Shown: piece by piece, positions 17,100 through 25,846 of the stretch | How the letters are laid out: the number at the start of each line of letters is the position of its first letter | Position numbering within the stretch: the stretch's first letter is position 1 | From: Bifidobacterium tissieri | GTDB taxonomy: Bacteria; Actinomycetota; Actinomycetes; Actinomycetales; Bifidobacteriaceae | Assembly (NCBI RefSeq): GCF_002259645.1 | Contig: NZ_MWWV01000004.1 | Span: forward strand, 310,001-374,000 | DNA: 64,000 nt | Reading direction: 5' to 3' | Made by a program: the position numbers and the translations under genes | Notes under the pieces: model-generated | Seen by the model: the letters and a program-made list of their open reading frames with translations, nothing else | Told to the model about the DNA's origin: nothing | The model's database searches: none

Positions 17100-17978
17100 C
17101 TACGAACGCACCCCATATCTCCATAGACGCCCATCAGCCAGCTGCTCCAAGCTCCGGTATTTCAGTGGAACGGGCTTCCTCGTCACCTGTTCGACACGAC
17201 TTGCTACCCTTTGGGCCAATCTCCCCTTGGCTTCCTCATCACGTAAATCCTCATGAAACACCGTGATGATCATCCAACCCTGTTGTTCCAAAGATTCCCT
17301 GCGCCGACTGTCTTCCTTCCAGGAATATCGATGGTGTTCCCCGTCATATTCAATCCCGATCCTCCATTGCGGGTACGCCATATCCAGATATCGAGTCTCC
17401 CCGTTGACTTTGACCGGATAGTTCACTTCCGGACAGGGCAATCCGAATTGCATTGGCACCAATCGGGTCCGAGTCTCCCACGAAGAATCCGTTCCTTCCT
17501 TAGCGAGTCGGAGTGCTTGCAGACAACGCTTCTTGCCACGAAACCGCCCTGCGGATTCCAGTTCGCGAACCAGATACTCCAAGGTAAGACGACGGAGCCT
17601 CCCATCACGACGCATCAGCGCATCAGTCAGAACCACCAACTCCTCCAAGGACAAAATGGCAGCATAATGCATCCATACATCCGCAAGCGCCACACAACGA
17701 AACCGACGTTCCACCAAAACCGTGGAGAACGGCCTCGAATAGCAATGCCAGCGAACTCCTCGCAACTCATGCCGTTCACGGGTATTACGCACCGCAACAT
17801 GACACATGGTCTTGTTCAGAGTTTGTTCTTGAGGAAGCTCCACGGCTTGCAGCTCAAGCGATGTGCACAAGTCAAAGACCAGCTCATCTTTCGTGCGCTT
17901 GGCAGTATCCTCGCATGCCTGCATTCTGCCATATTTTATGGCGGTCAAATTCTTCAACGATAAGGATTCTGTGCTCAT
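17100..17978 (-). CDS. DUF559-domain protein (Vsr-like endonuclease fold)
   Basis: 292 residues from ATG 17978; an ATG at 18020 would add 14, and neither start has an ideal ribosome site. The C-terminal 120 residues show the DUF559 order: LPCPEVNYPV, YLDMAYPQWRIGIEYDGEHHRYSWKEDSRRRESLEQQGWMIITVFHEDL. Asp, Glu-Tyr-Asp-Gly and the following Arg/Gln helix are the PD-(D/E)XK-like core seen in Vsr. The N-terminal part (DLCTSLELQAVELPQEQTLN ... FRCVALADVWMHYAAILSLEELVVLTDALMRRDG) is the usual N-domain of actinobacterial DUF559 proteins, which are often single genes of unknown function. It lies between hypD and prdF but has no evident metabolic role. Confidence 0.75.
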   Translation of the reverse strand: MSTESLSLKNLTAIKYGRMQACEDTAKRTKDELVFDLCTSLELQAVELPQEQTLNKTMCHVAVRNTRERHELRGVRWHCYSRPFSTVLVERRFRCVALADVWMHYAAILSLEELVVLTDALMRRDGRLRRLTLEYLVRELESAGRFRGKKRCLQALRLAKEGTDSSWETRTRLVPMQFGLPCPEVNYPVKVNGETRYLDMAYPQWRIGIEYDGEHHRYSWKEDSRRRESLEQQGWMIITVFHEDLRDEEAKGRLAQRVASRVEQVTRKPVPLKYRSLEQLADGRLWRYGVRS

Positions 17979-18212
17979 ATCCTGCACGCTACTGGTCCTG
18001 CAGATGCACTGCCAATGCATCCATGCAATGTGAGCGAACAGACACCCCTTGAAGTAAACGGAATGAACTTCGAGTCTTACATTCTATTACGATGCAATCC
18101 GCTCCGTCTTCCGTTCACTCCAACATGGAACCTGACAGGACTCAGCCTCCGGCAACCCAGCCCAGCCCGTCCACGCCCCCCATTCGCCACCTCACAACAC
18201 CCAGCCCGAGAA

Positions 18213-19343
18213 TCACACCAGGAAGCCGCGGGGGTAGATGTCGGTGGCGTCGAGCTCGAAGGTGCTCACACCGGTGATGAACGCCTTGCCGGTGATCTGC
18301 GGCACGATGGCGTCATGCCCGGCCACCGTGGTGCGCGAGGCCGCGCATCCGAGGAACTTCGACCCGGTGATGGACTCGAACACGCGGGTCTCGCCAATGC
18401 TCATATCGCCGCGCGCCACCAGGGCCGCGAGCTTGGCACTGGTGCCCGTGCCGCATGGGGAGCGATCCACCTGCCGCCCGCCGAACACCACGCCATTGCG
18501 GTAATGCCCGGTTTCGGCATCGAACTGCCCGAATTCGACCAGATCCACGCCGCTGATGTCCACGAGCGGATGCCGCACATCGATCTGCTCCCGTGCCGCG
18601 CGAAGAATGGCCATGCCAACGTCGGCGATCTCCTGGGAGTGCGCGGCCTCGATGTCATATCCGAGTCCAAGCGAATCGAAGTCAACGAGCGCGAAGAAGC
18701 TCCCGCCGAACGAGATGGTGGCATCCACGTCCCGCACGGGGATCCCGGGTTCATCCACATGAATCGTCACGGAATCCATGGCCACGAATGCCGGCACATT
18801 GGTGAGCGTGGCATTCTCCACCTGGTGACCCCGCACGTGCACGGTCACGGTGATCAGCCCCGCCGGGGTGTCGAGATGCACGTCGATGTCATCGTCGGCG
18901 ATCTCGGCAAACGAGTCGTATCGCCCGGTCACCAGCCCGGATTCCACGGCGAACGTGGACACACCGATCGAACCATGCCCGCACATGTTGAGGTATCCGC
19001 CCGAGTCGGTGAACACCGCGCCCAGATCGGCGTCCGGACGGGTGGGCTTGAACAGGATCGCCCCGAACATGTCACGATGCCCGCGAGGTTCGAGCATGAG
19101 GATTCGTCGCACGTCGTCGTACTGGTTGATGAGCTTGTCCCGCACCGCGATGGCGCTGGGTTCCGCGTCGACGACGGACAGTCCGCTGACCAGAATGCGC
19201 GTGGGCTCGCCCTGCGTGTGCGATTCGACGGTCACCAGCCGCGGGCTGTCCCGGAACATGGTGTCGTTGAGCACCGCCTGCGCTGCGGCAAGGGTGCGGG
19301 TGTGGAAATTGGATGGGGCTTGTATGGTACCGGCCACGTTCAT
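18213..19343 (-). CDS. prdF: Proline racemase
   Basis: 376 residues, ATG preceded by GAGGAGATG. The enzyme interconverts L- and D-proline without cofactor, using two Cys as acid and base: Cys121 in NMCGHGSIG and Cys297 in DRSPCGTGTSAK. Presence of both separates it from 3-hydroxyproline dehydratases, which have Thr at the second position. LEPRGHRDMFGAILFKP and ISFGGSFFALVDF match clostridial PrdF. There is a 35-residue N-terminal extension before VESHTQGEPTRI. It supplies D-proline to PrdAB encoded just upstream on the same strand. Hydroxyproline 2-epimerase is the main alternative, disfavoured by context. Confidence 0.88.
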   Translation of the reverse strand: MNVAGTIQAPSNFHTRTLAAAQAVLNDTMFRDSPRLVTVESHTQGEPTRILVSGLSVVDAEPSAIAVRDKLINQYDDVRRILMLEPRGHRDMFGAILFKPTRPDADLGAVFTDSGGYLNMCGHGSIGVSTFAVESGLVTGRYDSFAEIADDDIDVHLDTPAGLITVTVHVRGHQVENATLTNVPAFVAMDSVTIHVDEPGIPVRDVDATISFGGSFFALVDFDSLGLGYDIEAAHSQEIADVGMAILRAAREQIDVRHPLVDISGVDLVEFGQFDAETGHYRNGVVFGGRQVDRSPCGTGTSAKLAALVARGDMSIGETRVFESITGSKFLGCAASRTTVAGHDAIVPQITGKAFITGVSTFELDATDIYPRGFLV

Positions 19344-19529
19344 GATGCATCTCCTCGGGATTTGGAATCACGCTGATCACGCTTCATTGCGTGCCGAAGG
19401 ATCGATGCACAGGCTTACGATCAGCCAGTCGCTGCGGTCAACCGGCAACCAACCGTTGCGGCTAGTCGCCAATCAACCGCCAGCCACCCGCCAGCCGCCA
19501 TGCAACAGCCAGCCACCCGCCCAAGGATC

Positions 19530-20108
19530 TCAGATGCGCCGCACGAATCGCGACAGCACCTCCGCCACGATCCTCGTGGGCTCCCCCACGAGCGGCTGTG
19601 ACCCCTGATGCAGGCACCAGTCATAGAGCATCGATCGTTCCGCCATCGCATAGAAGCGGACGATGTCGTGCGTGGAATAGTCCCGCGTGATTTCCCCACT
19701 CTCCTGCCCGCGGGCGAACAGCCTGCGGTGGATGGCGAAATAGAAGCGGTCCTGATTCACCAGTGACCGGTCTCCACGCTCGTTGAGCTGCGACGCCAGC
19801 TGGGCGCTGAGCAGTTCGACCGGCACATGCTGTTCGATCCATCCGAACATCTGCACGTTGAGATACCGCACCTGTTCGGCAACCGTCCCCTCCGGATCGA
19901 GCGTGGCGTCGAGTTCGCGATACTTCTCGTCGAACACGTCGCTCAGCGTCCCCAACAACGCCGACTTCCCCTGGAAATGGTGGTAGAACGTGCCTTTGGC
20001 TATGCCGGCCTTCTCGATGATGTCATCGATCGTGGTCTTCTCGTAGCCCTTCTCCTTGAACAGTTCCCAAGAGGCATCGATTATGCTGCTTCGTGCGTCT
20101 CGTACCAT
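19530..20108 (-). CDS. TetR-family regulator within the prd cluster
   Basis: 192 residues. The N-terminal helix-turn-helix is typical: SIIDASWELFKEKGYEKTTIDDIIEKAGIAKGTFYHHFQGKSALL (about residues 8-52). The C-terminal ligand domain is divergent, as usual. The gene lies between prdB and prdF on their strand, in the place of the sigma-54 activator PrdR of clostridia, which is absent from the window. A perfect palindrome next to the prdC promoter (24655-24668) is its likely operator. Ligand would be proline or a related metabolite (inference). Confidence 0.85.
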   Translation of the reverse strand: MVRDARSSIIDASWELFKEKGYEKTTIDDIIEKAGIAKGTFYHHFQGKSALLGTLSDVFDEKYRELDATLDPEGTVAEQVRYLNVQMFGWIEQHVPVELLSAQLASQLNERGDRSLVNQDRFYFAIHRRLFARGQESGEITRDYSTHDIVRFYAMAERSMLYDWCLHQGSQPLVGEPTRIVAEVLSRFVRRI

Positions 20109-20391
20109 GGACTGGTTCCGCCTTTCATATCAGGTCCCGTATGGAGAAGTGACTCCATCATAGAACCGTATAGTTTGGACGTGTTCCGCGTCATCTGCAC
20201 GAGTCCGCACGCGCCCGCACGCGTCGGATATTGGTTGGAACGGATGGATCTATTGCGAATCTATTGCGTAGTGAAAGGCCGGTGCGGCATCGGTCGGTTC
20301 CGACGTCGCACCGGCTGTCGCCCGGCCTGCGACTGTGGCTTTCGCGGCCGGACGAGTCCTGATTCCGTCACTTGTCGGTTCGGTCCGTCAG

Positions 20392-20421
20392 CTGGTCTGT
20401 CGGTTCGGTCCGTCAGACCAG
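20392..20421 (-). terminator. Hairpin after prdB
   Basis: CTGGTCTG and CAGACCAG form an 8-bp stem with a 14-nt loop, five bases after the prdB stop. It overlaps two direct copies of GTCGGTTCGGTCCGTCAG (start about 20374 and 20398). No T-run, so it may protect the mRNA end or only partly stop transcription before tetR and prdF. A second GC-rich hairpin, GCCGGTGCG/CGCACCGGC, lies at 20278-20315. Confidence 0.5.
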
Positions 20422-20425
20422 ACCG

Positions 20426-21163
20426 TCAGACGTTGTGACGGTATTCGTAGGGCAGCGCCTTCATCTGGCCGAAGTGGTCGAACTCCTCCATGGCGTTGAG
20501 TGTGTCCTTGAGGATGCCCATCTGCATCTGGGGGTTGTTCGGCTCGCCCGCGTTGGACCCGATCGGCACGAGCGGCGCGGTGATGCGCGGCGCTCCCTGC
20601 TGTCGTGCGATCGGCGGCAGTGCCGCGATGATGCAGGTGCTCATGCCGGCCGCCTCGCAGCAGCGTAGCACCAGCGTGCAGGATCGGTGGCAGGTGCCGC
20701 AGCCGCCGGTGGCGAGCACGATGTCGGCGCCTTCGGCCTTGAGCTTCTTGGCGATCTCCGGCCCGGTGACGTGTTCGAACTTGTCGACGTTGCCGCCGCC
20801 GCCCATGAATCCGAAGAACGTGGGCACCAGCGATCCGATGAATCCCTCCTTGACGAGTTCGCGCAGTCGGTCGATCGGCAGCATGGCGTTGACGTCCTTG
20901 TTGATGTCGGAGTTGTCGAATCCGCCGTGGGTCACCATGAGCTGGTCGGACGGGGTGTCGGACGGGATCTCGCGGTAGCTCCAGTCGCCGGCGGTGTTGA
21001 ACGGCGTCTGGTCCTTCTTGTGGATGCCGCCGGAGGTGATGAAGGCGACCTTGCATTCGCTCAGCGGTTTGGTGAGCGGGGTCCAGACCGGCTTGGGTGT
21101 CCAGGGAACGTAGATTTCGGACTTGAGTCCCTTGGCGGTGGTCAGTTTGAATGCGGTAGGCAT
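20426..21163 (-). CDS. prdB: D-proline reductase subunit PrdB, cysteine form
   Basis: 245 residues, close to clostridial PrdB. It forms D-proline reductase with processed PrdA and opens the proline ring to 5-aminovalerate. The active loop reads ATGGCGTCHRSCT: Cys155, Cys158 and Cys162. Cys155 (codon TGC) lies at the position of the UGA-encoded selenocysteine in clostridial PrdB and the related GrdB (UGTC). Following text, IIAALPPIARQQGAPRITAPLVPIGSNAGEPNNPQMQ, is well conserved in the family. The start has GGAG ten bases upstream. There is no in-frame UGA, so no selenium machinery is needed. Confidence 0.9.
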   Translation of the reverse strand: MPTAFKLTTAKGLKSEIYVPWTPKPVWTPLTKPLSECKVAFITSGGIHKKDQTPFNTAGDWSYREIPSDTPSDQLMVTHGGFDNSDINKDVNAMLPIDRLRELVKEGFIGSLVPTFFGFMGGGGNVDKFEHVTGPEIAKKLKAEGADIVLATGGCGTCHRSCTLVLRCCEAAGMSTCIIAALPPIARQQGAPRITAPLVPIGSNAGEPNNPQMQMGILKDTLNAMEEFDHFGQMKALPYEYRHNV

Positions 21164-21236
21164 GATGTACTCCTTGGTTTCGGATGTGATGAATGATTAC
21201 GCGGATACGGCCGGTCGGGGTCGGATGGCCCCGGCG

Positions 21237-21425
21237 TCAGATGACGTTGACGTAGCTGAGGTAGAACTCGCACTCCTGTCCGACCGCGAGCGGCTTGTCC
21301 GTGTAGATGAGCCGCAGCGGCAGCGAGAGTACGCCCATGCGCCCGTTGACGCCGATGCGTACGCCGACTTCGGTGACTTCCTTGATGACTCCTTTGAGCA
21401 GGAGTGGCTTGAGTTCCACCTGCAT
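21237..21425 (-). CDS. Small conserved prd-cluster protein (CBO2463/CBO2479-like)
   Basis: 62 residues, beginning after GGAGGACACAGC, between prdA and prdB. It is a small beta-rich protein (GVIKEVTEVGVRIGVNGRMGVLSLPLRLIYTDKPLAVGQECEFYLSYVNVI) resembling an S1/OB-like or ferrous-transport A-like fold. Short proteins of this type, named after Clostridium botulinum CBO2463 and CBO2479, sit at the same place in clostridial proline-reductase operons. Their function is not known to me. Its retention here argues that it matters to the reductase. Confidence 0.75.
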   Translation of the reverse strand: MQVELKPLLLKGVIKEVTEVGVRIGVNGRMGVLSLPLRLIYTDKPLAVGQECEFYLSYVNVI

Positions 21426-21483
21426 GCTGTGTCCTCCGTTCGGTTTGCGATTGCGATCCGTACCGGCTCAGATGCCGTTCCGG

Positions 21484-23310
21484 CTACTTGACGAGCTTCT
21501 TGTTGGCTTCGATCACGGCCTCGTCCCACTTGTGCTCCGGGGGCTCGATCGGGATGCCGGCCATCTTGGTCTTGAGCATGAGGATCGCGCGGGCGGCGTC
21601 GTCGGGCGTGGTGGTGTTGTCGGCGAGGATCTCGTTCTCGAATCCTTCCGGGTCCTTGTTGAGTTCGATCATCGCGTCCATGTACTTGTTGCCGACGACC
21701 AGCTGTCCCTGGTAGGCGGCGAAGGTGACGCCCACGACCGGCACTCCGCGCGAGCCGATGGCCGCGATGTTCTCGGAGAAGTCGATGTGGTTGTTGCCGA
21801 ATCCTTCGGTGGTGATGATCGCGCCGTCCACCTCCATGGCCTCGATGAGCGCGCCGAGTCGTTCGGAGACGAAGGTCTTCTCGTCGTTGACCTGCGGGGA
21901 TCCGATGAACACCACGCCGGTCAGGTCGAGTTCCTCATCGGTCTGCAACGCTTCGACGAGCGGCTCGCGGAAGAAGTGCCTGGTGATCTCCTTGGTGGCG
22001 GGGCCGATGCAGGCGAGCGCGTGGATGCCGCCGTCGAGCACTTCGTTCGGGCTGAGCACCACGGGCACGTTGCCGAGGTCGACGTTCTTCTGTCCGCCCT
22101 TGACACCGCAGGGTTCGGTGGGGACGAGCAGGTTGTCGTGCATGGCTCCCTGACCCATGATCTCCTTGACCAGCACCACGCGCGGACGGTCGGCGCGCCT
22201 GACGTCCTTGAAGGTCTCCTCCTTGATCGGCTTGACGCCGTCGAGGTTCTTGATGGCCTCGCGGCAGGCGTGCACGATCACGTCGCAGGCACTGTGTGCG
22301 GCGAACGGTCCACGGCGTTCCATGCCGGTGCCCTTTTCGATCTTCACGTCCACGCGGATCATGATGTCGTCGGCGTCGGGGCAGCCCGGGCGGCCGTAGC
22401 GGATCTTCTCGTCCATGTAGCCTTCGCAGGAGCCGAATTCGTGCACCTGTACGCCGGCCTCGTCCATGCCGGTGAGCACGAACACCGCGCCGGAGAGCAC
22501 GTTGGTCACGCCTTCGCCGAGCTTGCCTTCGGCCTTGGCGGCCACGGGGATCACGTCCATGATGGTGTTGGAGTAGACGTGGCGGTCGGCGGGGTTGATC
22601 ACGGTCATCTCCACGTCCTTGACCAGCGGGTCCGCCTTCTTGGCGGCGTCGACGAGGGCCTCATCCACGGTGAGCACGCCGTCGGCGTAGGAGGTTTCGC
22701 TGCCGATCACCACCTTGGTGACCGGGTAGTCCTTCTTGACGAGGGTGCGCAGCACGCGGTCCGCGGGAACGTCCTCAGCTGCGGGAGCCGGTTCCGCCGC
22801 CACGGGTGCGGGAACGGGCGCAGGCGCTGCAGCTGCGGCGACCGTTCCGCCCGCCGGGAAGACCAGGTCGAGTCCTTCGGCCTTGTCGAGGTGCAGGTGC
22901 ACGTAGCCGGCGGCCGCAGCGGGAACGGCCGGTGCCGCCGGAACGGGAACGTCGGGTGCGGCACAGCACGAGCATGTGTCCGGTCCGCTTTCATCAGCGC
23001 TGGGCTCGGCCTCGTCAGCGGCCTCGTCAGCCGGCTCGTCGGTGTCGGCCGGCACTTCCTTGACGCCGTCGAGCAGGTCGGGCGTCAGCTGGGTCAGGGC
23101 CTCGCCGTCGTTGATCAGCGTGGCGCCGAGTGCCTGCTGGATGGTCAGGCCGCCTTCCTTGAGGGTCATGAGGTTCGAGTCGACGAGGTCGGGGAAGATC
23201 GTGGGGTCCTCGAAATCGGCGGCGCTGAGCACGGTGCCCGCGGGGCGGCGGCAGCACAGCACGGCCGGATCGTTGAGGTGGGCTTCAAGCGTTTCCTGGG
23301 AGAGAGACAT
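21484..23310 (-). CDS. prdA: D-proline reductase proprotein PrdA
   Basis: 608 residues from ATG 23310 (AAAGGA spaced seven bases); upstream in-frame codons to 23457 are not needed. The proprotein is cleaved at an internal Cys to create the pyruvoyl group that binds D-proline as a Schiff base. Cys434 in GGIHALACIGPATKE fits this site (Cys421 in Acetoanaerobium sticklandii), giving chains of about 433 and 175 residues. The part before it includes RRGPFAAHSACDVIVHACREAIK and VPVVLSPNEVLDG. Residues about 90-160 are an Ala/Pro/Glu-rich linker containing a CSCC cluster. It is preceded by prdC (79 bp) and followed by the small protein (58 bp). Confidence 0.92.
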   Translation of the reverse strand: MSLSQETLEAHLNDPAVLCCRRPAGTVLSAADFEDPTIFPDLVDSNLMTLKEGGLTIQQALGATLINDGEALTQLTPDLLDGVKEVPADTDEPADEAADEAEPSADESGPDTCSCCAAPDVPVPAAPAVPAAAAGYVHLHLDKAEGLDLVFPAGGTVAAAAAPAPVPAPVAAEPAPAAEDVPADRVLRTLVKKDYPVTKVVIGSETSYADGVLTVDEALVDAAKKADPLVKDVEMTVINPADRHVYSNTIMDVIPVAAKAEGKLGEGVTNVLSGAVFVLTGMDEAGVQVHEFGSCEGYMDEKIRYGRPGCPDADDIMIRVDVKIEKGTGMERRGPFAAHSACDVIVHACREAIKNLDGVKPIKEETFKDVRRADRPRVVLVKEIMGQGAMHDNLLVPTEPCGVKGGQKNVDLGNVPVVLSPNEVLDGGIHALACIGPATKEITRHFFREPLVEALQTDEELDLTGVVFIGSPQVNDEKTFVSERLGALIEAMEVDGAIITTEGFGNNHIDFSENIAAIGSRGVPVVGVTFAAYQGQLVVGNKYMDAMIELNKDPEGFENEILADNTTTPDDAARAILMLKTKMAGIPIEPPEHKWDEAVIEANKKLVK

Positions 23311-23389
23311 TGCTGGTCCTTTCTGTGGTTCTGTGATTCTGTGGGTTACGGTTCGGTTCAGTTCGATTCGATTCGGGTTCCGTATTGCC

Positions 23390-24595
23390 TTACGCGGCCT
23401 TGACGGTCTTGCGGAAGGCTCGGATGATCGGTTCGTCTCCGGCGCGCATGAACGCATCGGTGGCGTGATGCACGCGCATGCCGAGTTTCGGTGCCACCTG
23501 CATCACGGTGTTGGAGCAGTCCGTGCAGTGGGAGATCAGTACGCTTTGCGCACCCTCCTTCTTGAGGGCGATGATGTTCTGCGCCTGCCCGGGGCAGATG
23601 CCTGGGTTGCGGCACTTGAGTCGCCCGTTGGGCAGACGGCAGGCGTTCTTGCACAGGCGGACGTCGACCAGCGCGGCGCCTTTGGCGGCCACGATCGCGC
23701 GGAGTCGGTCCTCGCTGGCACCACATGCGCAGACGATGATGCCCATGGGTCCGGCGTCGGCAAGTTCTGGACCGGCGATGATGATGCCGCCGGAGGTCTT
23801 GGAGATCGTGTCGTCGAGGGTGCCAAGATGGCCCATGTACGGTCCGCCGATCATGATCTGTTCGTCGTCGGTCGGCTCGTGCACATGCAGGGCGGCGAGC
23901 ACGTCGCGTACGCTGGTGCCGATCGGCACGTCGTAGACGACCAGACTGATGTCGTTGTCGTATCCGCTGCCTTCGATGTGTCCCGCCACGGTGATGTCCT
24001 TGGTGGTCACGGCGAGGTTCTCCACGACGGCGTTGTGCACGCGCATGAGCGATTCGACGTTCATGACCACGGCTCCGGCCGCGCTGGGTATGGCGTCCGG
24101 CGGCAGCAATGTGCCGAGTACGTCGCGCACGATGGCGCGTTCGTCGCCCGCCGGGTAGCGGTCCTTGAGGAATACGATCTCGATGCCCGGATCGATGTCA
24201 AAGTCGTAGGCTCCCGCCGCAGCGGAGTCGAGCGCCGCCTGCAGGCTGCGCACGGCGTTGGCGTTCTTGGGCTTGATCGCCACGATGCCGCGCGAGGCCC
24301 CCACTTCGCGCATGGCGATGGTGAGTCCGGAGAGTATTTTTTCGGGGTCGGTCTCGGCCCTGGCGGTGTTGTGTTCGAGCAGCGGTTCGCATTCGGCGGC
24401 GTTGGCGATCACCGTGGTGCAGCCTTTGCCGAACTTCAGCTTTTTGAATGTCGGGAAACCGGCCCCGCCCATGCCGACCAGCCCGGATTCCTCGATCTTC
24501 TCCAGCGGAGCCGCGTCGGTGTCGATCAGCGTTGCGACCGGCACATCGGCAAACAGTTCCGTGGATCGAATGACGTGATGGAGACGTGCGGTCAT
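23390..24595 (-). CDS. prdC: PrdC, RnfC-like electron-transfer protein for proline reductase
   Basis: 401 residues from ATG 24595, which has AAAGGGG eight bases upstream; GTG 24604 would sit on that site. PrdC passes electrons from NADH-linked donors to PrdAB. The N-terminus carries the RnfC/NuoF nucleotide motif GLVGMGGAGFPTFKKL (about 39-54) and NAAECEPLLEHN. The C-terminal part has Cys-rich sequences RLCKNACRLPNGRLKCRNPGICPGQ and LISHCTDCSNTVMQ that suit metal or thiol redox sites. All are Cys; some clostridial PrdC use selenocysteine. First gene of the prd transcript. Confidence 0.88.
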   Translation of the reverse strand: MTARLHHVIRSTELFADVPVATLIDTDAAPLEKIEESGLVGMGGAGFPTFKKLKFGKGCTTVIANAAECEPLLEHNTARAETDPEKILSGLTIAMREVGASRGIVAIKPKNANAVRSLQAALDSAAAGAYDFDIDPGIEIVFLKDRYPAGDERAIVRDVLGTLLPPDAIPSAAGAVVMNVESLMRVHNAVVENLAVTTKDITVAGHIEGSGYDNDISLVVYDVPIGTSVRDVLAALHVHEPTDDEQIMIGGPYMGHLGTLDDTISKTSGGIIIAGPELADAGPMGIIVCACGASEDRLRAIVAAKGAALVDVRLCKNACRLPNGRLKCRNPGICPGQAQNIIALKKEGAQSVLISHCTDCSNTVMQVAPKLGMRVHHATDAFMRAGDEPIIRAFRKTVKAA

Positions 24596-24654
24596 GAGAT
24601 CCACCCCTTTCTTCTGACGATCACGTTCTGGTCAGCATCAACTATTTATATTCA

Positions 24655-24687
24655 ACGTTCTAGAACGTGTTCTATTTTTAAAGTATA
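24655..24687 (-). promoter_or_regulatory. Predicted prdC promoter with TetR-type operator
   Basis: ACGTTCTAGAACGT (24655-24668) is a perfect 14-bp palindrome, 60 bp before the prdC start. On the minus strand a -10-like TATACT lies at 24682-24687, so the palindrome would cover the transcription start. A partial half-site, ACGTTCTGG, occurs at 24623-24631. The arrangement suits repression by the TetR protein encoded in the cluster. No good -35 was found. Confidence 0.55.
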
Positions 24688-24765
24688 TGAATCCTTGTTA
24701 CGACTGGTTTTTTGTCTGTGTTAGCACTGCATTACATGACGAAACATATAGAACATAGTCCAATA

Positions 24766-24798
24766 GAAAATGCAGTCTTCCCCTATGGGAAGACTGCA
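24766..24798 (-). terminator. Rho-independent terminator of the amino-acid ABC operon
   Basis: TGCAGTCTTCCC (24771-24782) and GGGAAGACTGCA (24787-24798) form a perfect 12-bp stem with a CTAT loop; on the minus strand TTTTCTATT follows. It separates the ABC transporter from prdC. Confidence 0.9.
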
Positions 24799-24833
24799 TC
24801 GGCACAATCGAATCCGTCACCCGGCCGTCGTCG

Positions 24834-25637
<804 letters not shown>

Positions 25638-25714
25638 CGTCGTCTCCTTGTTGTCGCCGTTGTATCGTCGTTGGTCATTTGCCGGTTGCCGTGGGGCGAT
25701 ACGCACCTACGGAG

Positions 25715-25760
25715 GCCTTCGATCCCCGATCCCACCCTTAGCGGGCCGACGATCGAAGGC
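25715..25760 (-). promoter_or_regulatory. Intercistronic hairpin between binding protein and ATPase genes
   Basis: GCCTTCGATC (25715-25724) and GATCGAAGGC (25751-25760) pair perfectly around a 26-nt loop, itself able to form CCCG/CGGG contacts. No T-run. It could stabilise the upstream mRNA and lower ATPase output relative to the binding protein, a usual ratio in ABC operons. Confidence 0.45.
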
Positions 25761-25846
25761 GACCGTCCGTTCATATCGCAGACGTCATAGCGTCATAACG
25801 CTTCGTCGGAACGTTTTGTCATAACGTGGACGTCATCCATGAATCC

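Noticed and set aside
18213-19343. 4-hydroxyproline 2-epimerase or 3-hydroxyproline dehydratase
   Set aside because: Both catalytic Cys are present, ruling out the dehydratase. Epimerase cannot be excluded by motif alone, but the adjoining D-proline reductase and PrdF-like wording favour racemase.
20426-21163. Selenocysteine in PrdB
   Set aside because: The codon is TGC and the frame has no UGA before its stop; no SECIS-like need.
21307-23403. 698-codon open frame antisense to prdA
   Set aside because: Shadow of prdA; composition (His/Val/Gly/Asp repeats) and lack of domains mark it as non-coding.
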